Of a DNA stretch of 64,000 nucleotides, positions 37,734-45,115 are shown one piece after another. Numbering within the stretch: position 1 is the first letter of the stretch; every line of letters begins with the position of its first letter. The position numbers and the translations under genes are program-made. The stretch comes from Proteiniphilum sp. UBA5384 (lineage in GTDB: Bacteria > Bacteroidota > Bacteroidia > Bacteroidales > Dysgonomonadaceae), in NCBI RefSeq assembly GCF_002410825.1, contig NZ_DHOS01000034.1, forward strand, positions 1 to 64,000, in the 5' to 3' direction. The notes beneath the pieces are model-generated. The model was not told the origin of the DNA. It did not search any database and saw only the letters and a program-made list of their open reading frames with translations.

Positions 37734-38997
37734 ACTGGCCTTGCTGCGTATAAAGATATTATTCAATGAATTCGATAATATCTACGTCTCTTTTTCAGGA
37801 GGCAAGGACAGCGGCGTGATGTTGAACCTTTGTATACAATATATAAGGGAGAACAATCTCGACAGGAAGATCGGCCTGTTTTTTATGGATTATGAAATAC
37901 AGTATAACGAGACTATCGCATATGTCGACAGGGTGCTGAAAGAAAATGCCGATATCCTGGAAGTGTACCGTGTATGTGTACCCTTCAAGGTGACCACCTG
38001 TACCTCCATGCACCAGACTTACTGGCGTCCCTGGGATGAGGATTGTAAGGATTTCTGGGTGAGGGATATGCCGCCGGGCAGTTATCAGAAAGAAGATTTT
38101 CCGTTCTATCATCCCGGTATGTGGGACTCCGAATTTTATATCCTTTTTGCCCAATGGTATCATCTGCAGAAGAATGCAGGGAAGACCTGCTGCATGGTCG
38201 GGATCCGCACCCAGGAAAGTTCACACCGTTGGCGAACGATCTATGGCAAGCGGAAGCATCATGTTTTTCGTAACCTGAAATGGACAAAACAGCTCTCAAA
38301 AAATATTTACAATGCCTATGTGATCCATGACTGGCTGACAACGGATGTGTGGACGGCCAACGGTCGCTTCGGGTGGGATTATAACCGGTTATATGACTTG
38401 TATTATCAGGCCGGGGTGCCGTTGGACAAACAACGCGTTGCCAGCCCTTTCCTTCTGGCGGCACAGGAGAGCCTGCATCTTTACCGGGCCATCGACCCCG
38501 ATATGTGGGGGAAAATGATATGCCGCGTGAACGGTATCAACTTCACGTCCCTTTATGGACATACAACCGCCGTGGCACAGAAAAAGATCAATCTTCCGGA
38601 AGGACATACCTGGGAAAGTTACATGCACTTTCTTTTGGCTACCCTGCCGGAAGAGATACGGCAGAATTATCTCAACAAACTCTCGGTAAGTATCAATTTC
38701 TGGAGGAAACGGGGTGGATGTCTTCCGGAAAAAACAATAGAGCAATTGCAGAATATAGGGATTAATATAGAGGTATTGGATCATACAAATTATAAAACGG
38801 ATAAACGCCCGGTCAGGATGGAGTACCATGACGATCTCAATGTACCCGGGTTCAAGTATCTCCCTACCTTCAAGCGGATGTGTATCTGCATACTCAGGAA
38901 TGATCATCTTTGCAAATATATGGGATTTGCCTTGACGAAGAGAGAGTTGGATCTCCGTAATAAAGTGATGGATTTTTACCAAGGAATTTATAGCTGA
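37714..38997 (+). CDS. DUF3440 phosphoadenosine phosphosulfate reductase-like protein (IbrA-like)
   Basis: A 427-residue protein of the PP-loop ATPase superfamily. The N-terminal SFSGGKDSGVMLNL (about 27-40) is the pyrophosphate-binding loop. A C-terminal DUF3440-type region contains cysteines (CILRNDHLCKYMGFA near 392) that could bind metal. Relatives such as IbrA in E. coli occur beside a ParB-like gene and were linked to control of immunoglobulin-binding proteins; the chemistry is unproven. The ATG at 37714 is used because the upstream GTG is weak. It overlaps the ParB-like gene by one base (TGATG). Confidence 0.85.
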   Translation: MRKNVYELALLRIKILFNEFDNIYVSFSGGKDSGVMLNLCIQYIRENNLDRKIGLFFMDYEIQYNETIAYVDRVLKENADILEVYRVCVPFKVTTCTSMHQTYWRPWDEDCKDFWVRDMPPGSYQKEDFPFYHPGMWDSEFYILFAQWYHLQKNAGKTCCMVGIRTQESSHRWRTIYGKRKHHVFRNLKWTKQLSKNIYNAYVIHDWLTTDVWTANGRFGWDYNRLYDLYYQAGVPLDKQRVASPFLLAAQESLHLYRAIDPDMWGKMICRVNGINFTSLYGHTTAVAQKKINLPEGHTWESYMHFLLATLPEEIRQNYLNKLSVSINFWRKRGGCLPEKTIEQLQNIGINIEVLDHTNYKTDKRPVRMEYHDDLNVPGFKYLPTFKRMCICILRNDHLCKYMGFALTKRELDLRNKVMDFYQGIYS

Positions 38998-39518
38998 TGA
39001 AAGACGAACAGAAATATATGAGCCCGGTATATGCCGTAAAAGCTGTGCCGTTAGAGAAGATAGAGGCCAATGCATATAATCCCAATGTTGTGGCTCCTCC
39101 GGAGATGGATCTCCTTGAATTGTCGATATGGGAAGATGGTTATACCATGCCCTGTGTATGTTACTACCTTCCCGAAGAGGATAAGTATGAACTGGTGGAT
39201 GGGTTTCACCGCTACCTGATAATGAAGACATCGAAACGCGTCTATGAACGGGAAAAGGGCTGTTTACCGGTGACGGTGATCGACAAAGATCTCTCCAACC
39301 GTATGGCATCCACCATCAGGCACAACCGTGCCCGCGGCACCCATAGCATTGAACTGATGACCAATATTGTGGCAGAGTTACGAAAAGCCGGAATGAGCGA
39401 TGCCTGGATCATGAAAAATATAGGGATGGACAAAGATGAACTGCTCCGGTTTAAACAGATTTCTGGCCTGGCGGCACTTTTTGCCGATAAAGATTTCAGT
39501 ATTCCCGAAAATATCTGA
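38997..39518 (+). CDS. ParB-like nuclease-fold protein (IbrB-like)
   Basis: A 173-residue protein with a ParB/Srx-type N-terminal domain. IEANAYNPNVVAPPEMDLLELSI, then DGFHRY (the GxxRx-like box, with H-R conserved) and STIRHNRARGTHS match the ParB core. The C-terminus (MKNIGMDKDELLRFKQISGL) is a helix-turn-helix-like segment. It is the last gene of the GNAT-DUF3440-ParB unit and its start overlaps the preceding stop. It probably binds a nucleotide or DNA in partnership with the PP-loop protein. IbrB homology is inferred from architecture and context. Confidence 0.82.
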   Translation: MKDEQKYMSPVYAVKAVPLEKIEANAYNPNVVAPPEMDLLELSIWEDGYTMPCVCYYLPEEDKYELVDGFHRYLIMKTSKRVYEREKGCLPVTVIDKDLSNRMASTIRHNRARGTHSIELMTNIVAELRKAGMSDAWIMKNIGMDKDELLRFKQISGLAALFADKDFSIPENI

Positions 39519-39521
39519 GTT

Positions 39522-40217
39522 TTATTTGATCTTCATTCCTTTCAACAGCTCTTTGATATCAGGTGTTATCCGGTAACTTTCGCAAGCTTTCTGGATGGCT
39601 TTGTTATGCACGAATTTAGAATAGTTCTTTTGTTCGAGGTAGGGTAGAGTCTTATCGTAGAATTTGACAAGCCCCACGCTGAGAGTCCAGGCAATGGCCA
39701 TATCCACGTAATATTGTCCTTGTGGAACTTCGGACAGATGTTGCAATGTACTGTCTATGTATTCCTCGTCCATATAATTGCACAATAGCAAAATTACGAA
39801 AAAACGTTTGGAGAATTCTTCATTGTCGGCTTTCAGAGGCAGAAAATGTTTTAATACCTCCTCCGGATATTTCTTGAAAATCTTGAAAGAGGAGGTAATC
39901 GTGTCCACGTGTGCCCAATTGTCAAATCGCAGGATCAACCGGTCTGTATAGCCGAATACCGTTTCCATTGGGAGTTTGGATAAATTGCCCAGTACTAATC
40001 CATAGAGTAGCACATGTTCGTAGGTGGTGAATTCCGCATTTTTCAAATAACTTTCAATTTCCGGCTCTTTGGAAAGTTCTTTCGCCAGTTTCTTTAATGC
40101 CGGCATACGAATGCCCCGTATTTCATAGTTGGTAGGGATCAACCTCTCATTGAAAACTTTATAATCGGTCTCAGCCAATTCCTGAAGCCGCTGGTCTATT
40201 GCTGCATTTTGGATCAT
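39522..40217 (-). CDS. DNA alkylation repair protein, AlkD-like HEAT-repeat family
   Basis: A 231-residue all-helical protein. NYEIRGIRMPALKKLAKEL near the N-terminus and the repeated FDNWAHVDTITSS/FKIFKKYPEEV pattern match AlkD-type DNA glycosylases, which excise bulky alkylated bases without base flipping. WAHVD at about residue 107 corresponds to the catalytic aspartate region. It converges on the ParB-like gene with a 3-bp gap. It appears intact. Confidence 0.85.
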   Translation of the reverse strand: MIQNAAIDQRLQELAETDYKVFNERLIPTNYEIRGIRMPALKKLAKELSKEPEIESYLKNAEFTTYEHVLLYGLVLGNLSKLPMETVFGYTDRLILRFDNWAHVDTITSSFKIFKKYPEEVLKHFLPLKADNEEFSKRFFVILLLCNYMDEEYIDSTLQHLSEVPQGQYYVDMAIAWTLSVGLVKFYDKTLPYLEQKNYSKFVHNKAIQKACESYRITPDIKELLKGMKIK

Positions 40218-40351
40218 AGTTGATATATATATTAATCTAAAACTACCATCAACATAACTTATCTGTTTGGCAATGTTGAATTGAGCCTACCCAATCTGTT
40301 TCATTTCGTGTCCTTTTTTACCACTTCGGGAGTATTTTTGGAATTGGGCGT

Positions 40352-41569
40352 TTAAATAAGCCGGATTGAGCCCTTTAAGTTTGTAAATGTTCCATCAGGA
40401 CTGCTGATATTGGTGTATACGATTTCCTTGTTGAAGTCCTGCACATGAACGACATGCGTGTTTGTTGACGGTTCTGTCCAGTATACCATATAAACTTTCG
40501 GGGCGACCTCAACAGCTGTGTAAATGACATCATCAGTGACGACTTTCTGCGTCCCTTTTACTCCTTGGAATGTCATATGTGTATTATCGATAAAGTTTAG
40601 CTCAAAGACAAAATCACCGCCAAAGTCGACTTGCGCTTTCCTGCCGATTAGCGGATAGGCATCAACCGAAGTCCAAGACATCTCACCGGTAAGCACCTTT
40701 GCTGTCATTTCAAGATTTGATTCACCTTCTAAATCCGGATATAAAGCTTTCATTTTATCAATAACCTGCTGGCTGTTGACAGAAGCACTGAGTGCCTCTT
40801 CAAGATCAAGTAAGTATTGCCTTGTTGATTTTATTGCGGAAGTCCCTTTAACCGTACCGGTTGCCACTGAGAAATGTGCAGGGATAACATATTCCGGTTT
40901 TAATGCTTCCATGGCATCCAACGCAGCGACCCATTTCCGGCGGGAATCGGCTGTTTGCGAGTCGGCTACCCAAAGGTGTGACCCTTCATTGATATAAATA
41001 CCTCCAAGTATGACACTTAATGACGGTATCCATAAATATGAGTGTTGCTCGTCATTTTGTGGCTGGATGATTTCAACTTTCGTATCACCAAGCATAAAAT
41101 AATGTTGAACGATGGGAGTGGGCACAAGGATATGTTCCGGTGCATTTACTCCAAGTTGCGGCCCCCATATGGATACTTTCTCATCTTTTGTCACATCGAT
41201 TAAATAAGCTGTCTGGGCTGTCGAATAGATTTTTGCATCCGGAAAGTTTTTAGCAATGTGAGCCAGTCCAAAATAGAAATCAGGGTCTGGGTAACTGATA
41301 AAGATCGTTGTTAGGGGTTTGCCTGTTTTTTTTATTAAGTCCACCAAGCTTTGCGCATTGTTCTTGCTGAACTGCGCATCGACCAGGACTACTTCATCCT
41401 TGCCTTCGAGGAGAACCGAAGCTACTTCAAAAATAATAGGGTCCGAAGTGAGTACATGTATCTTGACATTCCCTCTTTCGATTGTTTTTACGTTTTGGGC
41501 GATACCTACTGTAGATAAGAAAATGAATGACAATAAAAGTGTCATAAATAAAATAATGGTCTTTCTCAT
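40352..41569 (-). CDS. Secreted MBL-fold protein lacking the zinc-binding histidines
   Basis: I start at the ATG at 41569 (MRKTIILF), which gives a clean signal peptide (LLLSFIFLSTVGIAQ). The rest is a metallo-beta-lactamase fold: VVLVDAQFSK, then IFISYPDPDFYFGLAHIA, where the normal HxHxDH zinc motif would be. Here the motif reads S-Y-P-D-P-D-F, with both outer histidines changed. A later VIPAHFS keeps the histidine of the third site. The protein is probably not a zinc hydrolase of the usual kind. It is a lone gene next to an AraC pseudogene. Confidence 0.8.
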   Translation of the reverse strand: MRKTIILFMTLLLSFIFLSTVGIAQNVKTIERGNVKIHVLTSDPIIFEVASVLLEGKDEVVLVDAQFSKNNAQSLVDLIKKTGKPLTTIFISYPDPDFYFGLAHIAKNFPDAKIYSTAQTAYLIDVTKDEKVSIWGPQLGVNAPEHILVPTPIVQHYFMLGDTKVEIIQPQNDEQHSYLWIPSLSVILGGIYINEGSHLWVADSQTADSRRKWVAALDAMEALKPEYVIPAHFSVATGTVKGTSAIKSTRQYLLDLEEALSASVNSQQVIDKMKALYPDLEGESNLEMTAKVLTGEMSWTSVDAYPLIGRKAQVDFGGDFVFELNFIDNTHMTFQGVKGTQKVVTDDVIYTAVEVAPKVYMVYWTEPSTNTHVVHVQDFNKEIVYTNISSPDGTFTNLKGSIRLI

Positions 41570-41633
41570 AATGTTACATATTTTAATATGGGTTATTAAC
41601 AATGGATCGGGGAAAAAAGTTTTTTATAAAAGC

Positions 41634-42011
41634 CTAATAAAAAGCAAGAATCAGCAAGTTGGCATATTCCTTAGGGTTAGTCCTATGTAACTCGAAAATT
41701 TACGTTCAAGCATTTATAGTTTACCCCGATTTTATGGCTGACATCCTTGATGGATGTTCTTCCTTTTTGTACTTTGATAAAATTGATGGCTTCACTCAAA
41801 AGGGGAATATCCTGGTATCAATTTCAAAGAGGGCATAGAAACGGGTCGGATTAAAACGGATAATGAATAAATAGTCTGCATTGAAAAGGAGCTCAGCGGA
41901 TGTAATATCACGGCTCATCAAATAGAAATAATCTATAAGGCCAATAAGGGATTCCGATGATGTAATCTTTTTGAGATTATTCGTGACAGGCGTTTCTTTA
42001 ATAATATACAA
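41634..42011 (-). pseudogene. AraC-family regulator pseudogene
   Basis: The first frame (42011 to 41796) gives DYLFIIRFNPTRFYALFEI, the N-terminal-domain pattern of AraC-type regulators. The next frame gives LLSEAINFIKVQKG, then TSIKDVSHKIGVNYKCL, the first HTH helices of an AraC DNA-binding domain. A third frame ends with PKEYANLLI, the expected end of that domain. At least two frame changes are needed to join these parts, so the gene is dead. Confidence 0.65.
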
Positions 42012-42063
42012 AGACGGAAGGTTGGAGCAGCATATCTTTGTGTAAAAATATAAATTTGAAGTA

Positions 42064-42570
42064 ATGATATTGCCAATTGTTTGTTACAGGCATAATATAT
42101 TAAGGAAGCATTGTGACGCTGTTTTTCCGGATGACCCGATGATCATGAATCTAATTAAGGATATGAGGGAAACGTTGAATGCCGCAGACGGATGCGGTTT
42201 GGCTGCACCGCAGGTCAACCGGCTCTTGCAACTATTTGTTGTGAATAGCTGTGATACCTATTTGAATATGGGTACCCAAGCGCGACAGTCGTATTTTGAA
42301 GGAGATACCGGAATAGAAGAAACATTTATCAATGCGGAAATCACCGAGTATGGAGGTGAGGAGGTTGCGGATGGTGAAGGCTGTTTAAGTATACCCGATC
42401 TTTGGGAGGCGGTAAACAGATCGTGGAGAATTACGATAAAATACCATGACAGGCAATTCCGAGAACAGGTACCTGTATTCTCAGGTTATACTGCCCGTGT
42501 CTTACAGTATGAATATGATCATATTTTGGGAATATTGTATATCGACCGGCTAAGTGCTTCAAGGAGGTAA
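42064..42570 (+). CDS. Peptide deformylase-like protein with altered HExxH motif
   Basis: A 168-residue protein of the deformylase family: GCGLAAPQV (residues 43-51; normally GxGLAAPQ), EGCLSIP near 106-112, and LQYEYDHILG near 149-158. In active deformylases the last motif is HExxH; here the first histidine is tyrosine, so one of the metal ligands is missing while the catalytic Glu and second His remain. It could be an inactive second copy or act with an unusual metal site. It stands alone and is probably not the essential deformylase. Confidence 0.82.
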   Translation: MILPIVCYRHNILRKHCDAVFPDDPMIMNLIKDMRETLNAADGCGLAAPQVNRLLQLFVVNSCDTYLNMGTQARQSYFEGDTGIEETFINAEITEYGGEEVADGEGCLSIPDLWEAVNRSWRITIKYHDRQFREQVPVFSGYTARVLQYEYDHILGILYIDRLSASRR

Positions 42571-42692
42571 TTGTTGCGAAATAAACTGAAAAGGATAGAA
42601 AAAGGAATAAAGCGCGTAAAATATCCAATGATAAAATAAAAGCATTGGATTGTTGGTGCCCCTTGAAGCTGTCTTAATACGATCTCCAATGA

Positions 42693-43058
42693 TTATTTTT
42701 CCTCTTTTATTTTTATGATTTTGCGGAGCTTTTCTATTTCGATTCGCAATAATCTATTCTCTTCCAGAACCTCAAGATATTTGTTTTTATATTCGACAGC
42801 CTCTTCTTCCACAACATCGATGCTTTGTTCGGCCGGATTTGATTTGATGGAAGAAAATACCATTTCTCCTTTTCCCGTAATAAGCCAATCAAGGTTAAGG
42901 TCAGGGAAAAATGTTTTTGTTTTTTCAATAACATCCGAATTGATTGTCTCATTTTTTGTGGACAAATATCCAATTGAAATTCCAATTAATTCTTCGAATT
43001 TATTCCTTCCGTACCCTTTTTCCTTTACGAATAATTTTAATCTGTCCTTTGTATCCAT
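42693..43058 (-). CDS. Helix-turn-helix regulator with C-terminal coiled coil
   Basis: A 121-residue protein from the ATG at 43058 (the longer frame uses GTG). The N-terminus (DRLKLFVKEKGYGRNKFEELIGISIGYLS) is a phage-repressor-like HTH, followed by DLNLDWLITGKGEM, a phrase typical of Bacteroidota XRE regulators. A charged coiled coil at residues about 85-121 (EYKNKYLEVLEENRLLRIEIEKL) should give dimerisation. It is divergent from the small gene at 43281, with a dyad in the shared promoter region, suggesting a simple switch. Confidence 0.75.
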   Translation of the reverse strand: MDTKDRLKLFVKEKGYGRNKFEELIGISIGYLSTKNETINSDVIEKTKTFFPDLNLDWLITGKGEMVFSSIKSNPAEQSIDVVEEEAVEYKNKYLEVLEENRLLRIEIEKLRKIIKIKEEK

Positions 43059-43193
43059 ACTGATATGTATCACTTGTTTGTATTGATCTGATGTTCTTTT
43101 CTGATTTTTCTGTTTTTGTATTGTATTTTAGAGTCTTGTATATCTGTTAAAGTATAAATTAAATTATTTTAGTGATATTTATAGGTGTTTTAT

Positions 43194-43256
43194 TTTGCAT
43201 TTACTGATATTTAATACTATATTTGCATTGTCAATGTATCGCTTGCTACAATGCAA
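43194..43256 (+). promoter_or_regulatory. Promoter and operator-like dyad before the small protein gene
   Basis: TTTG (43194-43197), 20 nt, then TATATTTG (43218-43225) matches the Bacteroidota promoter consensus. A perfect 9-bp inverted repeat, TTGCATTGT (43223-43231) and ACAATGCAA (43248-43256), overlaps the -7 box and the expected start, a good place for binding by the divergent HTH regulator. Confidence 0.65.
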
Positions 43257-43280
43257 TAAATCTAAATATCCCGTAAAGAT

Positions 43281-43502
43281 ATGAATAAAGAGGTAAATAC
43301 CATAAAGCCCGTTACTAAAATATCGATACCTGCCACGTTGATGGCAATCAAGGTAGGAGAAACTGTGATAATATCTTCTAAAATTATCAAAGCAAGTTCT
43401 CTTCGGGCTGCAGCATCTCGTCTGGAACGGGCAGACAAAGCTCAATTTTCTGTAACCGAACAAGGTTTTATTGATGGAACACAGATAACCAGGTTAAAAT
43501 AA
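43281..43502 (+). CDS. Small conserved protein, divergent from the HTH regulator
   Basis: A 73-residue basic protein beginning MNKEVNTIKPVTKISIP, with an AIKVGETVIISS segment, an arginine-rich helix (SLRAAASRLERADKA) and a C-terminal TEQGFIDGTQITRLK. The layout looks like a small nucleic-acid-binding protein. Similar small genes are seen beside repressor genes in Bacteroidota mobile DNA, but I cannot name a family. It has a consensus promoter with an operator-like dyad, which supports real expression. Confidence 0.65.
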   Translation: MNKEVNTIKPVTKISIPATLMAIKVGETVIISSKIIKASSLRAAASRLERADKAQFSVTEQGFIDGTQITRLK

Positions 43503-43603
43503 ATCTTCATAATCAGGAAATATATTATTGAATTTAAAGTATGTTGTCAATCTAAGCAAATGAAAGAAAATCTAATGATATTCTTAATAATTCGGAAGTA
43601 TTG

Positions 43604-43684
43604 ATGCTCGGTATCATTGCAGCCATACTTGTTGGTTGTTTTTGTAGGGGTGATTCTCCTATATTATCTGTAATTATTAAATAA
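43604..43684 (+). CDS. Possible small membrane peptide
   Basis: A 26-codon frame starting at an ATG encodes one hydrophobic segment with a lipobox-like end (LGIIAAILVGC) and a short tail. It lies in the 258-bp gap between the 73-residue protein and the second PUL. Nothing else supports it, so it may be chance. No promoter is evident in the gap. Confidence 0.2.
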   Translation: MLGIIAAILVGCFCRGDSPILSVIIK

Positions 43685-43760
43685 TCTAGTTATCAAGTTC
43701 GAATTATCAGTTGGAATGTATTGAAATTGTGAAAAGTATAATCGTTAAACTGTTAAAAGT

Positions 43761-45092
43761 ATGAAAAAAGAAAAGATTTATGTTATTCTTTTTCTATTCT
43801 TTATGGCTTTTTTAGGCTGTAAGGATAGCAATGAAGGGCAAATTAAGGAGGATCATGATCCTTCTAAGCCTATTAAACTGACCTCTTTTTTTCCGGATCA
43901 TGGGCGGATAAGAGAAAAAGTGATTCTTGAAGGGGAAAACTTTGGCTCAGATCCAGACAAGATTAAAGTTTACTTTAATAAGAAGAGAGCATCCGTTGTT
44001 GGTTCAAACGGTAAGAACATGTATGTTATAGTTCCTCGTGTTATTGATTCATTAAGCACTATTTCGGTTGTGATAGGTAACGACTCTCTTGTGTATGATG
44101 ACTTGTTTAAGTATAAAGTTACCATATCTGTAACTACAATAGCCGGCGATGGTACTGCTTCTATTAGACCGGGTGCCCTTGAGCAATCGCAATTGAAACC
44201 TTTCCAGTTGGATGTGGATCAGTTTGGGAATATATTTGTTGGAACCGACAATACAGCAAGTGGTGCGGCAAGTTATTCGAGTGATGGACTTGTGCGGATT
44301 AATGAAGAAGAAAATACAATGGAATTGGTGAATAAGTTCCCAAATGTTGCCAACAGTCGATTTGAAGGGCTTAACTGCGATAAAGAGACGGGGGTGTTTT
44401 ATACGGCTGTGAGAACAGGGACATTAGAGTATGCAATCATTGACCCCGCAGAAGGATGGATACCAAGATATAGAACTATATCTTTCAATACCGGGGGGAA
44501 ATATCCTATTCCAACAACAAACGGTAACTATATGGGATATAGTTCTGTAGATAAACATATGTACTCACGTTATAGCGGAGGTGAAATAGCTAAAATAAAT
44601 CCCGAAACCGGGAAAGCAGATATTATTTTCAAGTCTCCGGAAACAGGCACCAGTATTGGGATAGATATAGATCCAACAAATCCAAACATGCTATATATAG
44701 GAGGATACTCCGGAACAATAGCGCACGGAATATACAGGCTTGATCTTAATGACCCGGAGAATTCTTGGGTAAGACTTAATATTAATACAGGTGCGGGACA
44801 TCGTGACGGACCTATTGAAGGGGCATTATTTAACACAATATATGGCTTAAGGTTTGATCCGGATGGAATTATGTACATATCGGATTATAAGAATTATTGT
44901 ATCAGAAAATATGATCCATCAACCGGGATGGTCGAGACTGTATTGGGAATTCCGGGTCAAAGTGGAATGCGAGATGGTGGGAAGGAAGAGGCTATGTTCC
45001 ATTCTTGTACTGCTATAGGAATAGGAGTGGACGGAACTATATATATAGCAGACCGGGGAAATAATAGAGTTCGAAAACTCTCTATTGAATAA
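43761..45092 (+). CDS. IPT/TIG and NHL-repeat lipoprotein, second PUL
   Basis: A 443-residue lipoprotein (lipobox AFLGC, Cys20). An IPT/TIG domain (TSFFPDHGRIREKVILEGENFG) spans about residues 38-115, followed by a beta-propeller with NHL-type repeats, clearest near the end (GTIYIADRGNNRVRKLSI). It matches the protein at 30333 in size, domain order and C-terminal motif. It begins the second PUL, 23 bp before susC, whereas the first copy ends its operon. A surface glycan-binding role is inferred. Confidence 0.87.
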   Translation: MKKEKIYVILFLFFMAFLGCKDSNEGQIKEDHDPSKPIKLTSFFPDHGRIREKVILEGENFGSDPDKIKVYFNKKRASVVGSNGKNMYVIVPRVIDSLSTISVVIGNDSLVYDDLFKYKVTISVTTIAGDGTASIRPGALEQSQLKPFQLDVDQFGNIFVGTDNTASGAASYSSDGLVRINEEENTMELVNKFPNVANSRFEGLNCDKETGVFYTAVRTGTLEYAIIDPAEGWIPRYRTISFNTGGKYPIPTTNGNYMGYSSVDKHMYSRYSGGEIAKINPETGKADIIFKSPETGTSIGIDIDPTNPNMLYIGGYSGTIAHGIYRLDLNDPENSWVRLNINTGAGHRDGPIEGALFNTIYGLRFDPDGIMYISDYKNYCIRKYDPSTGMVETVLGIPGQSGMRDGGKEEAMFHSCTAIGIGVDGTIYIADRGNNRVRKLSIE

Positions 45093-45115
45093 CACACTAT
45101 TTAAAATAATCTCTT

